A DNA stretch of 64,000 nucleotides from Methylococcaceae bacterium. Its GTDB lineage: Bacteria > Pseudomonadota > Gammaproteobacteria > Methylococcales > Methylomonadaceae. The notes beneath the pieces were generated by a model. It searched no databases. It saw only the letters and a program-made list of their open reading frames with translations, and was not told the origin of the DNA. Positions 47,682 to 56,454 of this stretch are shown here, piece after piece. Positions within the stretch are counted from its first letter, which is position 1. Each line of letters begins with the position of its first letter. Made by a program: the position numbers and the translations under genes. The DNA lies in contig JABFSH010000005.1 of assembly GCA_013140705.1 (NCBI GenBank), positions 62,001 through 126,000 of the forward strand, in the 5' to 3' direction.

Positions 47682-47963
47682 ATGAAAGACATACCTAATT
47701 ACCTTGACGACCCCCCACAAATCCTGTTCTGGGAATTCGACGAATTCATTCTGCTCGCCATCATGTTTGGTGTTGGCATCATGGTGAATTATCTCGCCGT
47801 AATGACGGTGACCGGACTGGTTGGAATCAAGTTCTACCGCAAGATCAAAGACAGACAAGCCAATGGATTCCTGTTGCATACACTGTATTGGTATGCAGGG
47901 TTTGGCTGTTCAGAATCCCCGCCGACATCAAAACCACTGGCATTCATTCGACGATTCTTTTAG
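47682..47963 (+). CDS. traL: TraL, pilus assembly membrane protein
   Basis: The 93-residue protein begins IPNYLDDPPQILFWEFDEF, the hallmark of TraL. One or two membrane helices (about residues 25-50) and a basic segment KFYRKIKDRQANGFLLH follow. TraL is the VirB3-like inner-membrane component. It starts one base after the OmpA-like gene stop and is followed by traE, as in all F-type systems. Confidence 0.92.
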   Translation: MKDIPNYLDDPPQILFWEFDEFILLAIMFGVGIMVNYLAVMTVTGLVGIKFYRKIKDRQANGFLLHTLYWYAGFGCSESPPTSKPLAFIRRFF

Positions 47964-47971
47964 GACACAAC

Positions 47972-48604
47972 ATGGATTACAAAAATTTTGCCTCGACCTG
48001 GCTTAGCCTGCAGGCATCGAATCGATTCCTGAAGTCTGTTTGCATTTTCCTGATGGCGCTGAATTTGCTGACACTGATTGGCTGGCTGAAAAAGGATACT
48101 GCGGTGATTTTAATTCCGCCCGGTCTGTCTGAAAAATCAGAGATCGCCAAGAACAAGGCGTCAGAGGGTTACAAAAAAGCCTGGGCTATGTACACAGCGA
48201 CGTTGATTGGAAACGTCACACCGGAAAACGCCAACTTTGTTCTGGAGTCGTTTGTCGGCATGGTGACCAGTGACATCAGATCAATTGTCACCGAACAAAT
48301 CACTCAAGAACTCGAAATACTGAAGCAGGAAAAGGTGTCTTCAACGTTTGAGGTCGTCCAGGTGGCTTACGAACCAGAGACAGACAAGGTCTTTGTAACG
48401 GGGCGTAACCGTATGACGGGCGCAGGGGGTAAATCCACTCCAACCGACCAAACTTTTGAATTCAAAATTGATGTCCAGCAATACTCGCCGATCATCACAC
48501 AAATGGCTTCTTATGCAGGCATACCCAAATTGCTAAGCGTTCTACAGAAAGAACAAGCGAAAAATAAAGTTGAAGAAGAACGTCAAAAACTGATCAAAAA
48601 TTAG
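47972..48604 (+). CDS. traE: TraE, VirB8-like pilus assembly protein
   Basis: From the ATG at 47972 the protein has 210 residues: an N-terminal membrane helix (about residues 20-42) and a periplasmic domain with SFVGMVTSDIRSIVTEQITQ and DKVFVTGRNRMTG. TraE is the VirB8 counterpart that links the inner-membrane complex to the channel core. A longer frame overlapping traL lacks a start signal. It sits 8 bases after traL. Confidence 0.9.
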   Translation: MDYKNFASTWLSLQASNRFLKSVCIFLMALNLLTLIGWLKKDTAVILIPPGLSEKSEIAKNKASEGYKKAWAMYTATLIGNVTPENANFVLESFVGMVTSDIRSIVTEQITQELEILKQEKVSSTFEVVQVAYEPETDKVFVTGRNRMTGAGGKSTPTDQTFEFKIDVQQYSPIITQMASYAGIPKLLSVLQKEQAKNKVEEERQKLIKN

Positions 48605-48613
48605 GAGTTATCA

Positions 48614-49681
48614 ATGCACGTAAAAACATTGCTTATTTCAATAGCCTGGGCATCAACAGTCTTGGCTAACGAACTTCCACCGGAACTTCCGTTTCAGGCC
48701 ATTGATGGTAGCGGGTTAGTGCCTTACCAGGGAGTCACTGCCGGGGGGCAAAGCACCCATATCAATCCGAATCAAATGAGAGAGCCGATGGTTAACGGAA
48801 CCCCTGAAGTGCAGGATAAAAATCAACAATCCGCCGAGATAGCCGGGCCATCGGAACCCGCTCAAGCCACGGAGTCCACCACAAAACCAAAGAAAAGACC
48901 CAAAATTCTTGATAAAGCGCCTGAAACAATAAAGGCATCGGCTAAAGACAAGGCATTCGATATGAGTCTCCAGTCAGGCATCATCATCAAACCCAAATCC
49001 GGCAGAACGGAAACTATCGTCATTGCCAAAGGTAAGCTCAATCGTATAGTTACACCGTATGCAGACCCCAAGGTACTGACTGTTGACAACGTAGAAACCA
49101 AGATAGATGGTTCGGCTGTTTATATCGCGACCGATTCCGAAACGCCTGTGAGTATGTTTATTTCCGACACGGAAACAGGGAATGCGGCATCTCTTCAGTT
49201 GGAACCTCTGGAGCTGGTGACGCCGGTAGAAATCAGAATTGAGCAGGATCCGAACAAAGCGTCGCCAACCGAAGCGGCATCATCGAGAACGGACAAGCTG
49301 TTTCGCCAGGACTCGCCCTATGTCACGGAAATCAAAGCCATTATGCAAAACCTGGGTAAACAACAAATTCCTCAAGGATTTACCCTGGAAGATGTGACCG
49401 ACGAGCTTCGCTCGGCAGGCGTGTGCCACGCTGCCAGTTTAACCTTTATGCCGGGTCAGTTGCTGTCGGGACACGACACCAGAATCCTTGTCATGATTGC
49501 GCAAAACAATGGACGGGCCGCCCGTGTTTTTGAAGAAGCCACTTGTGCTAATGAAAACGTGATGGCCGTTGCCGCGTGGCCGAAGGTTCGCCTGGAGCCC
49601 GGTGAAAAAACCGAGGTATTTATTCTGATGCGCTTGCCGGAAGGAAAAAGCGGCGAAGAAGTCAGACCCGCCTTGCTGTGA
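48614..49681 (+). CDS. traK: TraK, VirB9-like secretin
   Basis: The 355-residue periplasmic protein has a signal peptide (ending STVLANEL), a proline- and Lys-rich linker and then the VirB9/TraK part: LNRIVTPYADPKVLTVDNVE, GSAVYIATDSETPVSMFISD, and a C-terminal VAAWPKVRLEPGEKTEVFIL. It forms the outer-membrane core ring with TraV and TraB. AGGAG precedes its start, and it overlaps traB by 4 bases (GTGA). Confidence 0.92.
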   Translation: MHVKTLLISIAWASTVLANELPPELPFQAIDGSGLVPYQGVTAGGQSTHINPNQMREPMVNGTPEVQDKNQQSAEIAGPSEPAQATESTTKPKKRPKILDKAPETIKASAKDKAFDMSLQSGIIIKPKSGRTETIVIAKGKLNRIVTPYADPKVLTVDNVETKIDGSAVYIATDSETPVSMFISDTETGNAASLQLEPLELVTPVEIRIEQDPNKASPTEAASSRTDKLFRQDSPYVTEIKAIMQNLGKQQIPQGFTLEDVTDELRSAGVCHAASLTFMPGQLLSGHDTRILVMIAQNNGRAARVFEEATCANENVMAVAAWPKVRLEPGEKTEVFILMRLPEGKSGEEVRPALL

Positions 49682-51249
49682 ACAACCAGGAGCCAAAAGT
49701 GATCGATCTTGAAAAGAAAACACCCCAAGAAAAATTGGTTTCATGGTATGAAACACTGGATCCCTCAAAGCGCAAACATCTCATACTTATTGGCGGAGGC
49801 GCAGCTTTATTTGTCGTGGCCGCGATCCTGATAACCGCTACATCCGATGATACTTCAAAAAATTTCATGGAAAAACCCAGAAAGGTTGAGTACACGCTGT
49901 TCAACGGCAAAAGCCCCAGGGATGTTTCAATCGATGCGATGGCCGGAAAAATCAAAAAGTTGACCGAAGATTTCTCGGATATCCGTACGATATTCCAGCG
50001 GCAGGAAAAAAAGATTAACGACGCCTCTGATTTGATCAAAATGCGATCTGACGAACTGGATAAGCGGACTGGAAAATTGGCTCAACAAACGACTGAGCTT
50101 TACCAAAAACTCGAAGACACGCAGGACGTGTTGAAAAACCAGGTACCTTTACCCGAAGTGCCCTTGGACAACAAATCAAATGGCAAGAGGAAAACAAGGA
50201 GCCAATACGAATCCGCACAACCAGAACTATTAGGTCAGCAGCCGCCAACGATGGCCGAGAACGCAGTGGCGCCTGTCGTAACAGGCCCTAAAATTCGCGT
50301 GGTCACCGGTTTCGGGGAAGACGGTAAAACCACCAACGGGGCCAATAACACGAATGGCACCAAAAAGACCGGCGACAAAAAAATAACCGAGTTCGTCAAT
50401 ATCAAAAAAGCCTCCAGTAATACTGGGGGGGCAGACATATTCTTGCCTGCCGGCAGTATTTTGAGCGGCACACTGGTGACCGGATTGGACGCTCCCACGT
50501 CAAACCAATCCAAACAGGATCCTTTTCCAGCGCTGTTGCGGTTGAAGCATGACGCCATTTTGCCGAATCGCTACCGGATGGATATACGCGAGTGTTTCCT
50601 GATTACCAGCGGTTACGGTGACCTGAGTTCCGAGCGAGCATATATGAGAGCGGAACGCATCTCATGCGTGAAGAAAGACGGCGCCATTATTGAAACAGCA
50701 ATGGACGCCTATTCGGTTGGAGAAGACGGTAAAGCCGGTATCCGAGGTCGTCTTGTCAGCAAAAACGGACAAATCATCGGAAACTCACTGTTAGCGGGTT
50801 TCGTTTCCGGTATTTCTCAGGCATTTTCACCACAGCGGGTGCAGTCGTATCAAACAAACGCGATTCCAGGTCAACCTCAAACATTCCAATATCCATCGCC
50901 GGAAATGTTGGCCGGTCAGGCGGTCATGGGGGGTGTCAAAGGCGCAGCCGAGCAAATTGCCGATTACTATCTGGAAATGGCGAAAAACATATTCCCAATT
51001 ATCGAGGTTGATGCTGGACGAAAGGTCGATTTCGTTATGATTCGCGGCATGTCTCTCAATCCTAAATCCAAATCGAATCAAGGGACTGATTCGCAGGGTG
51101 GCGCACGAAGTATGAACAACATCTATAACGGCAATATGATGAACGACAACATGATGAACAGTAACGGTGGTCGGCACAGCGGAATGGGAAGTTTTGGTGG
51201 TGAGTACGGAGTTGGTTCGCGTGGGGCTTATAGTGGTTATGGACGTTAA
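49678..51249 (+). CDS. traB: TraB, VirB10-like channel core protein
   Basis: The 523-residue protein starts with GTG and has a cytoplasmic tail, one membrane helix (about residues 31-53), a coiled-coil (about 85-150), a Gly- and Asn-rich linker, and a VirB10 barrel domain with LPAGSILSGTLVTGLDAPTS and RMDIRECFLITSGYGDLSSE. The C-terminus is rich in Asn, Met and Gly (NMMNDNMMNSNGG). It spans both membranes and couples them in the core complex. Confidence 0.93.
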   Translation: MNNQEPKVIDLEKKTPQEKLVSWYETLDPSKRKHLILIGGGAALFVVAAILITATSDDTSKNFMEKPRKVEYTLFNGKSPRDVSIDAMAGKIKKLTEDFSDIRTIFQRQEKKINDASDLIKMRSDELDKRTGKLAQQTTELYQKLEDTQDVLKNQVPLPEVPLDNKSNGKRKTRSQYESAQPELLGQQPPTMAENAVAPVVTGPKIRVVTGFGEDGKTTNGANNTNGTKKTGDKKITEFVNIKKASSNTGGADIFLPAGSILSGTLVTGLDAPTSNQSKQDPFPALLRLKHDAILPNRYRMDIRECFLITSGYGDLSSERAYMRAERISCVKKDGAIIETAMDAYSVGEDGKAGIRGRLVSKNGQIIGNSLLAGFVSGISQAFSPQRVQSYQTNAIPGQPQTFQYPSPEMLAGQAVMGGVKGAAEQIADYYLEMAKNIFPIIEVDAGRKVDFVMIRGMSLNPKSKSNQGTDSQGGARSMNNIYNGNMMNDNMMNSNGGRHSGMGSFGGEYGVGSRGAYSGYGR

Positions 51250-51261
51250 TTTTAGGTGAAT

Positions 51262-52050
51262 ATGATGATTAAAAAATTAGGAGTTTTAATAGTACTGATG
51301 GGAATCGTTGATCAATCACAAGCGGCTGATTTTGAGGCCACGGCGCAATCGACAAAAGCAAAGACTAACGGAGAGATGGCGGCAGAGGTCAAAGATATTA
51401 TGCGCAGTGTTGACGAGGTAAAAAGATTGCCCGTGACAGGTCTGTCAATGATCAAGGCCGGGAATAATACCTTCTTGATATCGGACAACGGCCATTTTGT
51501 AGTGGCCGGCAACTTTAAGCTGGTCGATATGTGGCAAGGAAAAATTATCGGCTCGGTGGGCGATACCCAAGGTATTGATAAAGTGGATTTGCGAAAAATC
51601 GGTTTAAATCCCGCTGAACTTTCAACATTTTCGATAGGCACCGGCAAAAAGGAAGTGGTGATTTTTGTCGATCCGCAATGCAATTATTGTCACGAGTTGA
51701 TCGTTCAGCTTGAGCCTTTGGGCAAAGAGTATGTGTTCAGGCTGGTTCTGATACCGGTATTGGGTAAAGAGTCGGCTGAAATCAGCAAAAAATTGATCTG
51801 CAACAAAGATAAAGCCCAGTCGTTAAAAGCGCTGATAGCGAAAGATTATTCGAAGTTGCCCGTCCTGATACGTCAAGAGGGCGCCTGTGATCTAAAGCCC
51901 TTGCAGAAAGCGGTGGTTGCAACCAAGCTCCTTGATATTCAAGGGGTGCCATTCATTTTCCTGCCCTCTCATAACACCTTCAGAGGCGGGGCAAAATCAT
52001 TCAAAACTTTACTGGAGAAAGACCTTGAAGACGAAATTAATGGTAGATAA
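51262..52050 (+). CDS. DsbC-like thiol-disulfide isomerase of the tra operon
   Basis: The 262-residue protein has a signal peptide ending SQAADFEA, an N-terminal dimerisation-type segment and a thioredoxin fold with CNYC at about residue 140, then the cis-Pro loop IQGVPFIFLP. It probably shuffles disulfides in the Cys-rich TraU, TraN and TraH, like DsbC of SXT or TrbB of F. Starts at 51256 (GTG), 51262 or 51265 are all possible around AGGTGA. It overlaps traV by 11 bases. Confidence 0.9.
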   Translation: MMIKKLGVLIVLMGIVDQSQAADFEATAQSTKAKTNGEMAAEVKDIMRSVDEVKRLPVTGLSMIKAGNNTFLISDNGHFVVAGNFKLVDMWQGKIIGSVGDTQGIDKVDLRKIGLNPAELSTFSIGTGKKEVVIFVDPQCNYCHELIVQLEPLGKEYVFRLVLIPVLGKESAEISKKLICNKDKAQSLKALIAKDYSKLPVLIRQEGACDLKPLQKAVVATKLLDIQGVPFIFLPSHNTFRGGAKSFKTLLEKDLEDEINGR

Positions 52051-52516
52051 GTGCTTTTTGAAACCGGCAACCATTGCCGTAGTTGGTATTTTGCAGGGCT
52101 GTTCCTTCCTTGGCGTTGGTCAGGGTGATTTCTCATGTCCTGGCGGAATTGAGGGCGTCCGCTGCATGTCGGCGCGTCAAGTCTATCAGGCCACCGAATC
52201 ATCTGACACAGTGAAGACGATATCGGAAGACAACAAATTCGATAATAAAAAAAATCCGGACAACAGTTCCGGACAAGCGCATGCAAGTCAGGTTGCAGTA
52301 CCCAGTATCAAGCAACCGATTCCTATTAGGACGCAGGCCAAAGTGATGCGGATATGGATGGCGCCCTGGGAGGACGAAGCCGGTGATTTGCACGCGGACG
52401 GCTACCTGTATACGGAAATTGAAAGCCGCCGGTGGAATTTGGGTGATCAATTTAAGTCGCCCGGTGCCGCACAACGACCGCTTTCGGCTGCTACGCCATC
52501 GAAAGGCGTGAAATAA
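52040..52516 (+). CDS. traV: TraV, outer-membrane core lipoprotein
   Basis: From the ATG at 52040 the product is 158 residues, with a lipobox ILQGC at residue 20 followed by a FSCPGGIEGVRCMSARQVY segment, the TraV signature with two cysteines. A low-complexity linker and a C-terminal IWMAPWEDEAGDLHADGYLY close the protein. TraV is the VirB7-like lipoprotein that anchors TraK and TraB. The frame upstream of 52040 has no start site. Confidence 0.9.
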   Translation: MVDKCFLKPATIAVVGILQGCSFLGVGQGDFSCPGGIEGVRCMSARQVYQATESSDTVKTISEDNKFDNKKNPDNSSGQAHASQVAVPSIKQPIPIRTQAKVMRIWMAPWEDEAGDLHADGYLYTEIESRRWNLGDQFKSPGAAQRPLSAATPSKGVK

Positions 52517-52695
52517 ACGAGTCTTTCATTTTCCCAACGAAAGACCACTTAAAATTGACCTCTTTCGCGCTTATCATTAACACTTTTTTATTGAACAATA
52601 AACGCCGTTCCGGAGCAGAATCCCGGAACAGAATCAAAGATTCGTTAATTACAAGTAATGAGTCAATCAATCAAGCGTAATTTTGGAGTTGTTCA
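52517..52695. promoter_or_regulatory. spacer before the pilin gene with two hairpins
   Basis: GTCTTTC/GAAAGAC (52521-52545) and GTTCCGG/CCGGAAC (52607-52629) form stems without T-runs. They may weaken read-through from traV or stabilise a processed pilin mRNA. No copy of the 44-base box is present here, so traA may have its own promoter or be read from the second unit. Confidence 0.5.
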
Positions 52696-53013
52696 ATGCA
52701 TCAATCAAGAAGCCTGTTCTCTACTGACTGGAAAAAAGCTCTGTTAGTCCTTGCCGTTATAGCTGTGTCTGCATTCGGACCAGAAGTAATGGCCGGTACT
52801 GGCGGTACCGAGTTCAACGATATCTACACGCTGTTGGTCGGCTGGACTCAAGGTACCTTGGGTAAAATCATTGCCTTGGGCATGTTCATGGTGGGTTTAT
52901 CTGCCGGTATCGTCAACCAATCTATCGTGTCTGTTGTGGTCGGTATTGGTGGCGCTTTGGCGCTCTACTACGGCCCAACCGTCATCAGCGGTGTTGTTAC
53001 CGCTTTGGTCTAA
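52696..53013 (+). CDS. traA: TraA, F-type pilin precursor
   Basis: The 105-residue precursor has a long leader that ends PEVMAGTGG (likely cut after AMA-type VMA, about residue 33). Two hydrophobic helices follow, TLGKIIALGMFMVGLSAGIV and SVVVGIGGALALYYGPTVIS, separated by a short basic-free turn. This is the design of F-type pilins. GGAG precedes the start. The leader should be processed by the S26 peptidase encoded at 40655. Confidence 0.9.
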   Translation: MHQSRSLFSTDWKKALLVLAVIAVSAFGPEVMAGTGGTEFNDIYTLLVGWTQGTLGKIIALGMFMVGLSAGIVNQSIVSVVVGIGGALALYYGPTVISGVVTALV

Positions 53014-53026
53014 CTCCAGAATTGTT

Positions 53027-53046
53027 GCCCGTTGTTCAGAACGGGC
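53027..53046 (+). other. hairpin after the pilin gene
   Basis: GCCCGTT, loop GTTCAG, AACGGGC. No T-run follows, so it may protect the 3' end of the pilin mRNA rather than terminate. Confidence 0.5.
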
Positions 53047-53079
53047 GATAGGCTCTTTCGTTAGTGAGTGTTTAAAGAG

Positions 53080-53109
53080 GCCGCCATCAAAAATGAGCGG
53101 CTTTTTTTT
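53080..53109 (+). terminator. terminator of the pilin transcript
   Basis: GCCGC and GCGGC enclose a 12-base loop and are followed by eight T residues. It lies 14 bases before the third 44-base box. Confidence 0.7.
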
Positions 53110-53122
53110 AAAATGTTTTTGA

Positions 53123-53166
53123 GAAACAAAAGAGGCCGAAAAAGCGCGTCTTTCGACCCGACGTAA
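53123..53166 (+). promoter_or_regulatory. 44-base conserved box, copy 3 (before traC-traG unit)
   Basis: Core CAAAAGAGGCCG, AAAAAGCGCGTCTTTC, GACCCGACGTAA. It lies directly after the pilin terminator and ends 54 bases before the traC start, where a new promoter is required. Confidence 0.8.
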
Positions 53167-53220
53167 AGAAAATTGCTCTTTTAAAATACAGCCTGTTTTC
53201 TTAAATTCAGGAGATCCTAT

Positions 53221-55626
53221 ATGGGCGCATATGTCTATGAAAAACAACTCAAGCGACACACGTTAAGCGAACTTGTTCCGGTAGAATCCTTTGACGAGGA
53301 AACACATTTGTTCACCATGGCCGATGGTACTATCGGTTTTGGTTTTGTCGCCAAACCACTGCCGGGCGGTGACGAGTCAGTAACTCAGAGATTGAATGTC
53401 CTGTTCTCGTTCGATTACCCCAAAGAGAGCTTCATTCAAATCATGCTGATGGGGTCTCAAGATATTCGTCCGACACTGGACAAGATTAAGCACATCCGCA
53501 ATACCAAAGATGAGGCGCTGAAAGAGTCGCTGAATAATCGCCTGAAAATGTTGACAGAAGGCTCAAATCAAGCGATCAGTCTGCATGCCCAATCGTATGT
53601 GCGTGAATACAAGGTCGTTTTCACCATCAAACTTCCCCTTGAGCAAAAAAAACAATTGCCGAAACAATATGAAATTTCGGCTGCACGCGATCTGCGCCTG
53701 TCGTTTGAGCAAACACTGAAATCCGCAGGGTTTGTCCCGCAGACAATGGACGCCGAACTGTACTTGCGTGTAGTGGGACAGCTTTTACATTGGGAGCCAT
53801 CGGCCAATTGGCGCAGCCCTGCCCCGTATTATGATAACACGACGCCCGTTAATGAGCAGTTGAGTGAGTACGACGACATGATGCAGACCGATGCCAACGG
53901 TGTCTGGCTCGGCAATAAACGCCTGCGCATCCTTTCGCCGGGTCGATTACTAGGGCAGATGAGCCTTCATAGCATGCGGCGCATGATTGGTGACCCATTA
54001 ACCGGCGCTCGTGGAATTCACGGTAACTTTTTTATCAACCTGAATATTTTTATTCCGGATAATGTTATCGAAAAACAGAAGGCCGAAAAAGAACGGAACT
54101 CCGTCAATTACCAAGCGTTCGGCCCCATGTTGAAATTCAATCCGAAATTGCTATTCAAAAAAGAAAGCACCGACCTGCTGTTCAAGTCCATTAACGACGG
54201 TGACCGGATTCTCAAAATCAATTTATGTATCGGGTTGTTTACCGACTCACTGGATAAAAGTGAAGCCCGGCTAACAGAAGCTCAAACCTATTTCAGCGAA
54301 ATTGGCTGGAGCATGAAAGAAGACAAGTACATCACCCTTCCCATGTTAGTGAATTCGCTGCCACTTTGCGCCGACCTTAAAGCGGTGCAATTTCTGCAGC
54401 GTTACAAACGTTGCGGTTCCAAACACGCTGTCGAATTTCTGCCCATCATCTCTGACTGGAGTGGTACCGGCACACCGCAGTTGACGTTTATTTCTCGCGG
54501 CGGCCAGATCATGAATATGGATATGTTTGATTCCAACACCAACTACAACACTTGCATCGTAGCGGCGTCCGGATCCGGAAAATCGTTTTTGACGAACGAT
54601 ATTATTACCTCGTATATCAGCTCCGGCGCCAAATGCTGGGTGATCGATATTGGGCGTTCTTACGAGAAATTGACCCATGCCATTGGTGGCGACTTTGTTG
54701 AATTTGGTGAAAAGAGCCAAATTTGTCTGAATCCATTTCAGATTATCAAAAATTACAATGAAGAAGCCGACATGCTGGTAGGCATCGTGATGTCCATGGC
54801 CGCCATGGAGGACAAGCTGTCCGATCTTCAACATGCCAGGTTACGCTCAATCCTGAAAGAACTTTGGGACCAGTATGGGGGCGGAATGACCGTTGACCGG
54901 GTTGCTGAGAAACTGCTCCAGGACGAAGATCGCCGTGTTGTTGATATGGGGCACCAGTTATTCGCATTTACCAGTACCGGTGAATACGGCCGGTTTTTTA
55001 ATGGGGAAAACAACGTCAATTTCAACAATGCGCTGACCTGTCTTGAGCTCGAAGAGCTTAAGGGTCGTGGCCATTTACAACAAGTCGTGTTGCTGATTCT
55101 CATCTACCAGATCCAGCAAGCCATGTACCTGGGTAATCGCGATCAACGCAAGATTCTGATTATCGACGAAGCTTGGGATTTGCTGGCTAAAGGCAATATT
55201 GCCAAATTCATTGAGACCGGTTACCGGCGTTTTCGAAAATATAACGGGGCGGCCATAACCATTACCCAGTCACTCAATGACCTGTACAGCTCGCCGTCTG
55301 GTGTGGCGATCGCTGAAAACTCGGCCAATCTGTATTTGCTTTATCAAAAACCGGAAACCATTGAATCCATTAAGCGCCAGAACCGGTTAATGATCGGCGA
55401 GGGCGGTTATACGTTTTTGAAATCGGTGCATACCGTGACCGGGCAATATTCTGAAATATTTTTCGTAACCAGTTATGGCGTGGGGATCGGCCGGCTGATG
55501 GTGGATAAATACACCAAGCTACTTTACTCAACCCATCCGGACGATATTAAAAAAATATCGGAGCGAACCCATCGCGGCATGACAACCGCCGAAGCGATCG
55601 AAGACATTCTTGTTTCAGATGACTAA
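53221..55626 (+). CDS. traC: TraC, VirB4-type assembly ATPase
   Basis: The 801-residue protein has an N-terminal TraC domain (LVPVESFDEETHLFTMADGT, GFGFVAKPLPGGD) and a C-terminal RecA-like ATPase, with Walker A AASGSGKSFLTND near residue 450 and Walker B KILIIDEAWDLL near 645. It powers pilus assembly at the inner membrane. AGGAG stands 7 bases before the ATG. It opens the third tra unit. Confidence 0.96.
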   Translation: MGAYVYEKQLKRHTLSELVPVESFDEETHLFTMADGTIGFGFVAKPLPGGDESVTQRLNVLFSFDYPKESFIQIMLMGSQDIRPTLDKIKHIRNTKDEALKESLNNRLKMLTEGSNQAISLHAQSYVREYKVVFTIKLPLEQKKQLPKQYEISAARDLRLSFEQTLKSAGFVPQTMDAELYLRVVGQLLHWEPSANWRSPAPYYDNTTPVNEQLSEYDDMMQTDANGVWLGNKRLRILSPGRLLGQMSLHSMRRMIGDPLTGARGIHGNFFINLNIFIPDNVIEKQKAEKERNSVNYQAFGPMLKFNPKLLFKKESTDLLFKSINDGDRILKINLCIGLFTDSLDKSEARLTEAQTYFSEIGWSMKEDKYITLPMLVNSLPLCADLKAVQFLQRYKRCGSKHAVEFLPIISDWSGTGTPQLTFISRGGQIMNMDMFDSNTNYNTCIVAASGSGKSFLTNDIITSYISSGAKCWVIDIGRSYEKLTHAIGGDFVEFGEKSQICLNPFQIIKNYNEEADMLVGIVMSMAAMEDKLSDLQHARLRSILKELWDQYGGGMTVDRVAEKLLQDEDRRVVDMGHQLFAFTSTGEYGRFFNGENNVNFNNALTCLELEELKGRGHLQQVVLLILIYQIQQAMYLGNRDQRKILIIDEAWDLLAKGNIAKFIETGYRRFRKYNGAAITITQSLNDLYSSPSGVAIAENSANLYLLYQKPETIESIKRQNRLMIGEGGYTFLKSVHTVTGQYSEIFFVTSYGVGIGRLMVDKYTKLLYSTHPDDIKKISERTHRGMTTAEAIEDILVSDD

Positions 55627-55662
55627 CCCCTAAACGTTAATATCACCCATTGAGGCAATACC

Positions 55663-56454
55663 ATGGCAGAAAAAACCGAACCCACTACACGAGCTACACA
55701 AGATAGCTATATCAGACGAAATTTCATCAGCGAATGCAGGGACAGTCGTATTGTCGTTGAAGCGCATTTATCACCCAACATACGACGGATTTACCGTCGG
55801 CATTTCGACGGGTTATCGCGTGCGGTGTATCTACTTCGTTTTTATTCGCGTACTTCCCGTATCAATGGCGTTGAAAATTCCCTAACCAAAGATATTAGTG
55901 ATCTGATGGATGAAGTGAATGAAAGCCTGCGGAAAAAAATCACGGTTGCCGAACACATTCTTGCCAATAACAACATTAAGGTAACGATACCGCAATTTGA
56001 GAAGCTGAATGTGATCATCATTGACCCATTAGCCAATCGTTTTCTGCAAACCATCAAAATTGCTCAAGATCTCGATGAAAAGCTCAGTTCTCTTTGGCTC
56101 GCGTGCGTACTTGACGACGAGCAGCGCATGAAAGCCATGGTGGAAATCGAAAGCGAACTAAGGAGCATACAGGGCAAATCCCGGACGATTAGCTTGGGAC
56201 TAAGAGATCGTGTGCGTTCACAACAATCAACCAGTGAACAAGCAGCAGAAGCCGATAGCGCTGATATAGCAGCCGCGTCTACTGATGAAGGGGAGCTGGA
56301 TGAAGAAACAGCAGAAACAAATAAAACAATCGAGGAAGCTGCTCCGGCAAGAAAACCCAAAAAAACGAGTAAAGATGTCAAAGATCAAGGCGAGGTCGAG
56401 GTCGAAGAATCAAGTACATCCGAACTTAAAGAAAAAGAAGACGTGGCCGCGTGA
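55663..56454 (+). CDS. unknown cytoplasmic ICE protein, DUF1845-like
   Basis: The 263-residue protein is soluble. It has an RHFDGLSRAVYLLRFYSR segment, helices around LMDEVNESLRKKITVAEHIL, and IIIDPLANRFLQTIKIAQDL followed by EKLSSLWLACVLDDEQR. The Dxx...LW pattern recalls DUF1845 (PFL_4669-type) proteins of integrative elements; the match is from memory and weak. The last 80 residues are a very acidic, low-complexity tail with alternating Glu and Lys. It lies between traC and traF and overlaps traF by 4 bases, so it is probably tied to the secretion system. Confidence 0.45.
   Translation: MAEKTEPTTRATQDSYIRRNFISECRDSRIVVEAHLSPNIRRIYRRHFDGLSRAVYLLRFYSRTSRINGVENSLTKDISDLMDEVNESLRKKITVAEHILANNNIKVTIPQFEKLNVIIIDPLANRFLQTIKIAQDLDEKLSSLWLACVLDDEQRMKAMVEIESELRSIQGKSRTISLGLRDRVRSQQSTSEQAAEADSADIAAASTDEGELDEETAETNKTIEEAAPARKPKKTSKDVKDQGEVEVEESSTSELKEKEDVAA

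Noticed and set aside
52517-52600. Possible fourth copy of the 44-base box before traA (GACCTCTTTCGCGC and GAGTCTTTC pieces)
   Set aside because: Only short pieces match, in the wrong order and orientation, so it is not a copy of the box.
53071-53084. AAAGAGGCCG in the pilin terminator, identical to the start of the 44-base box
   Set aside because: The match stops after ten bases, and the sequence is explained by the terminator stem.
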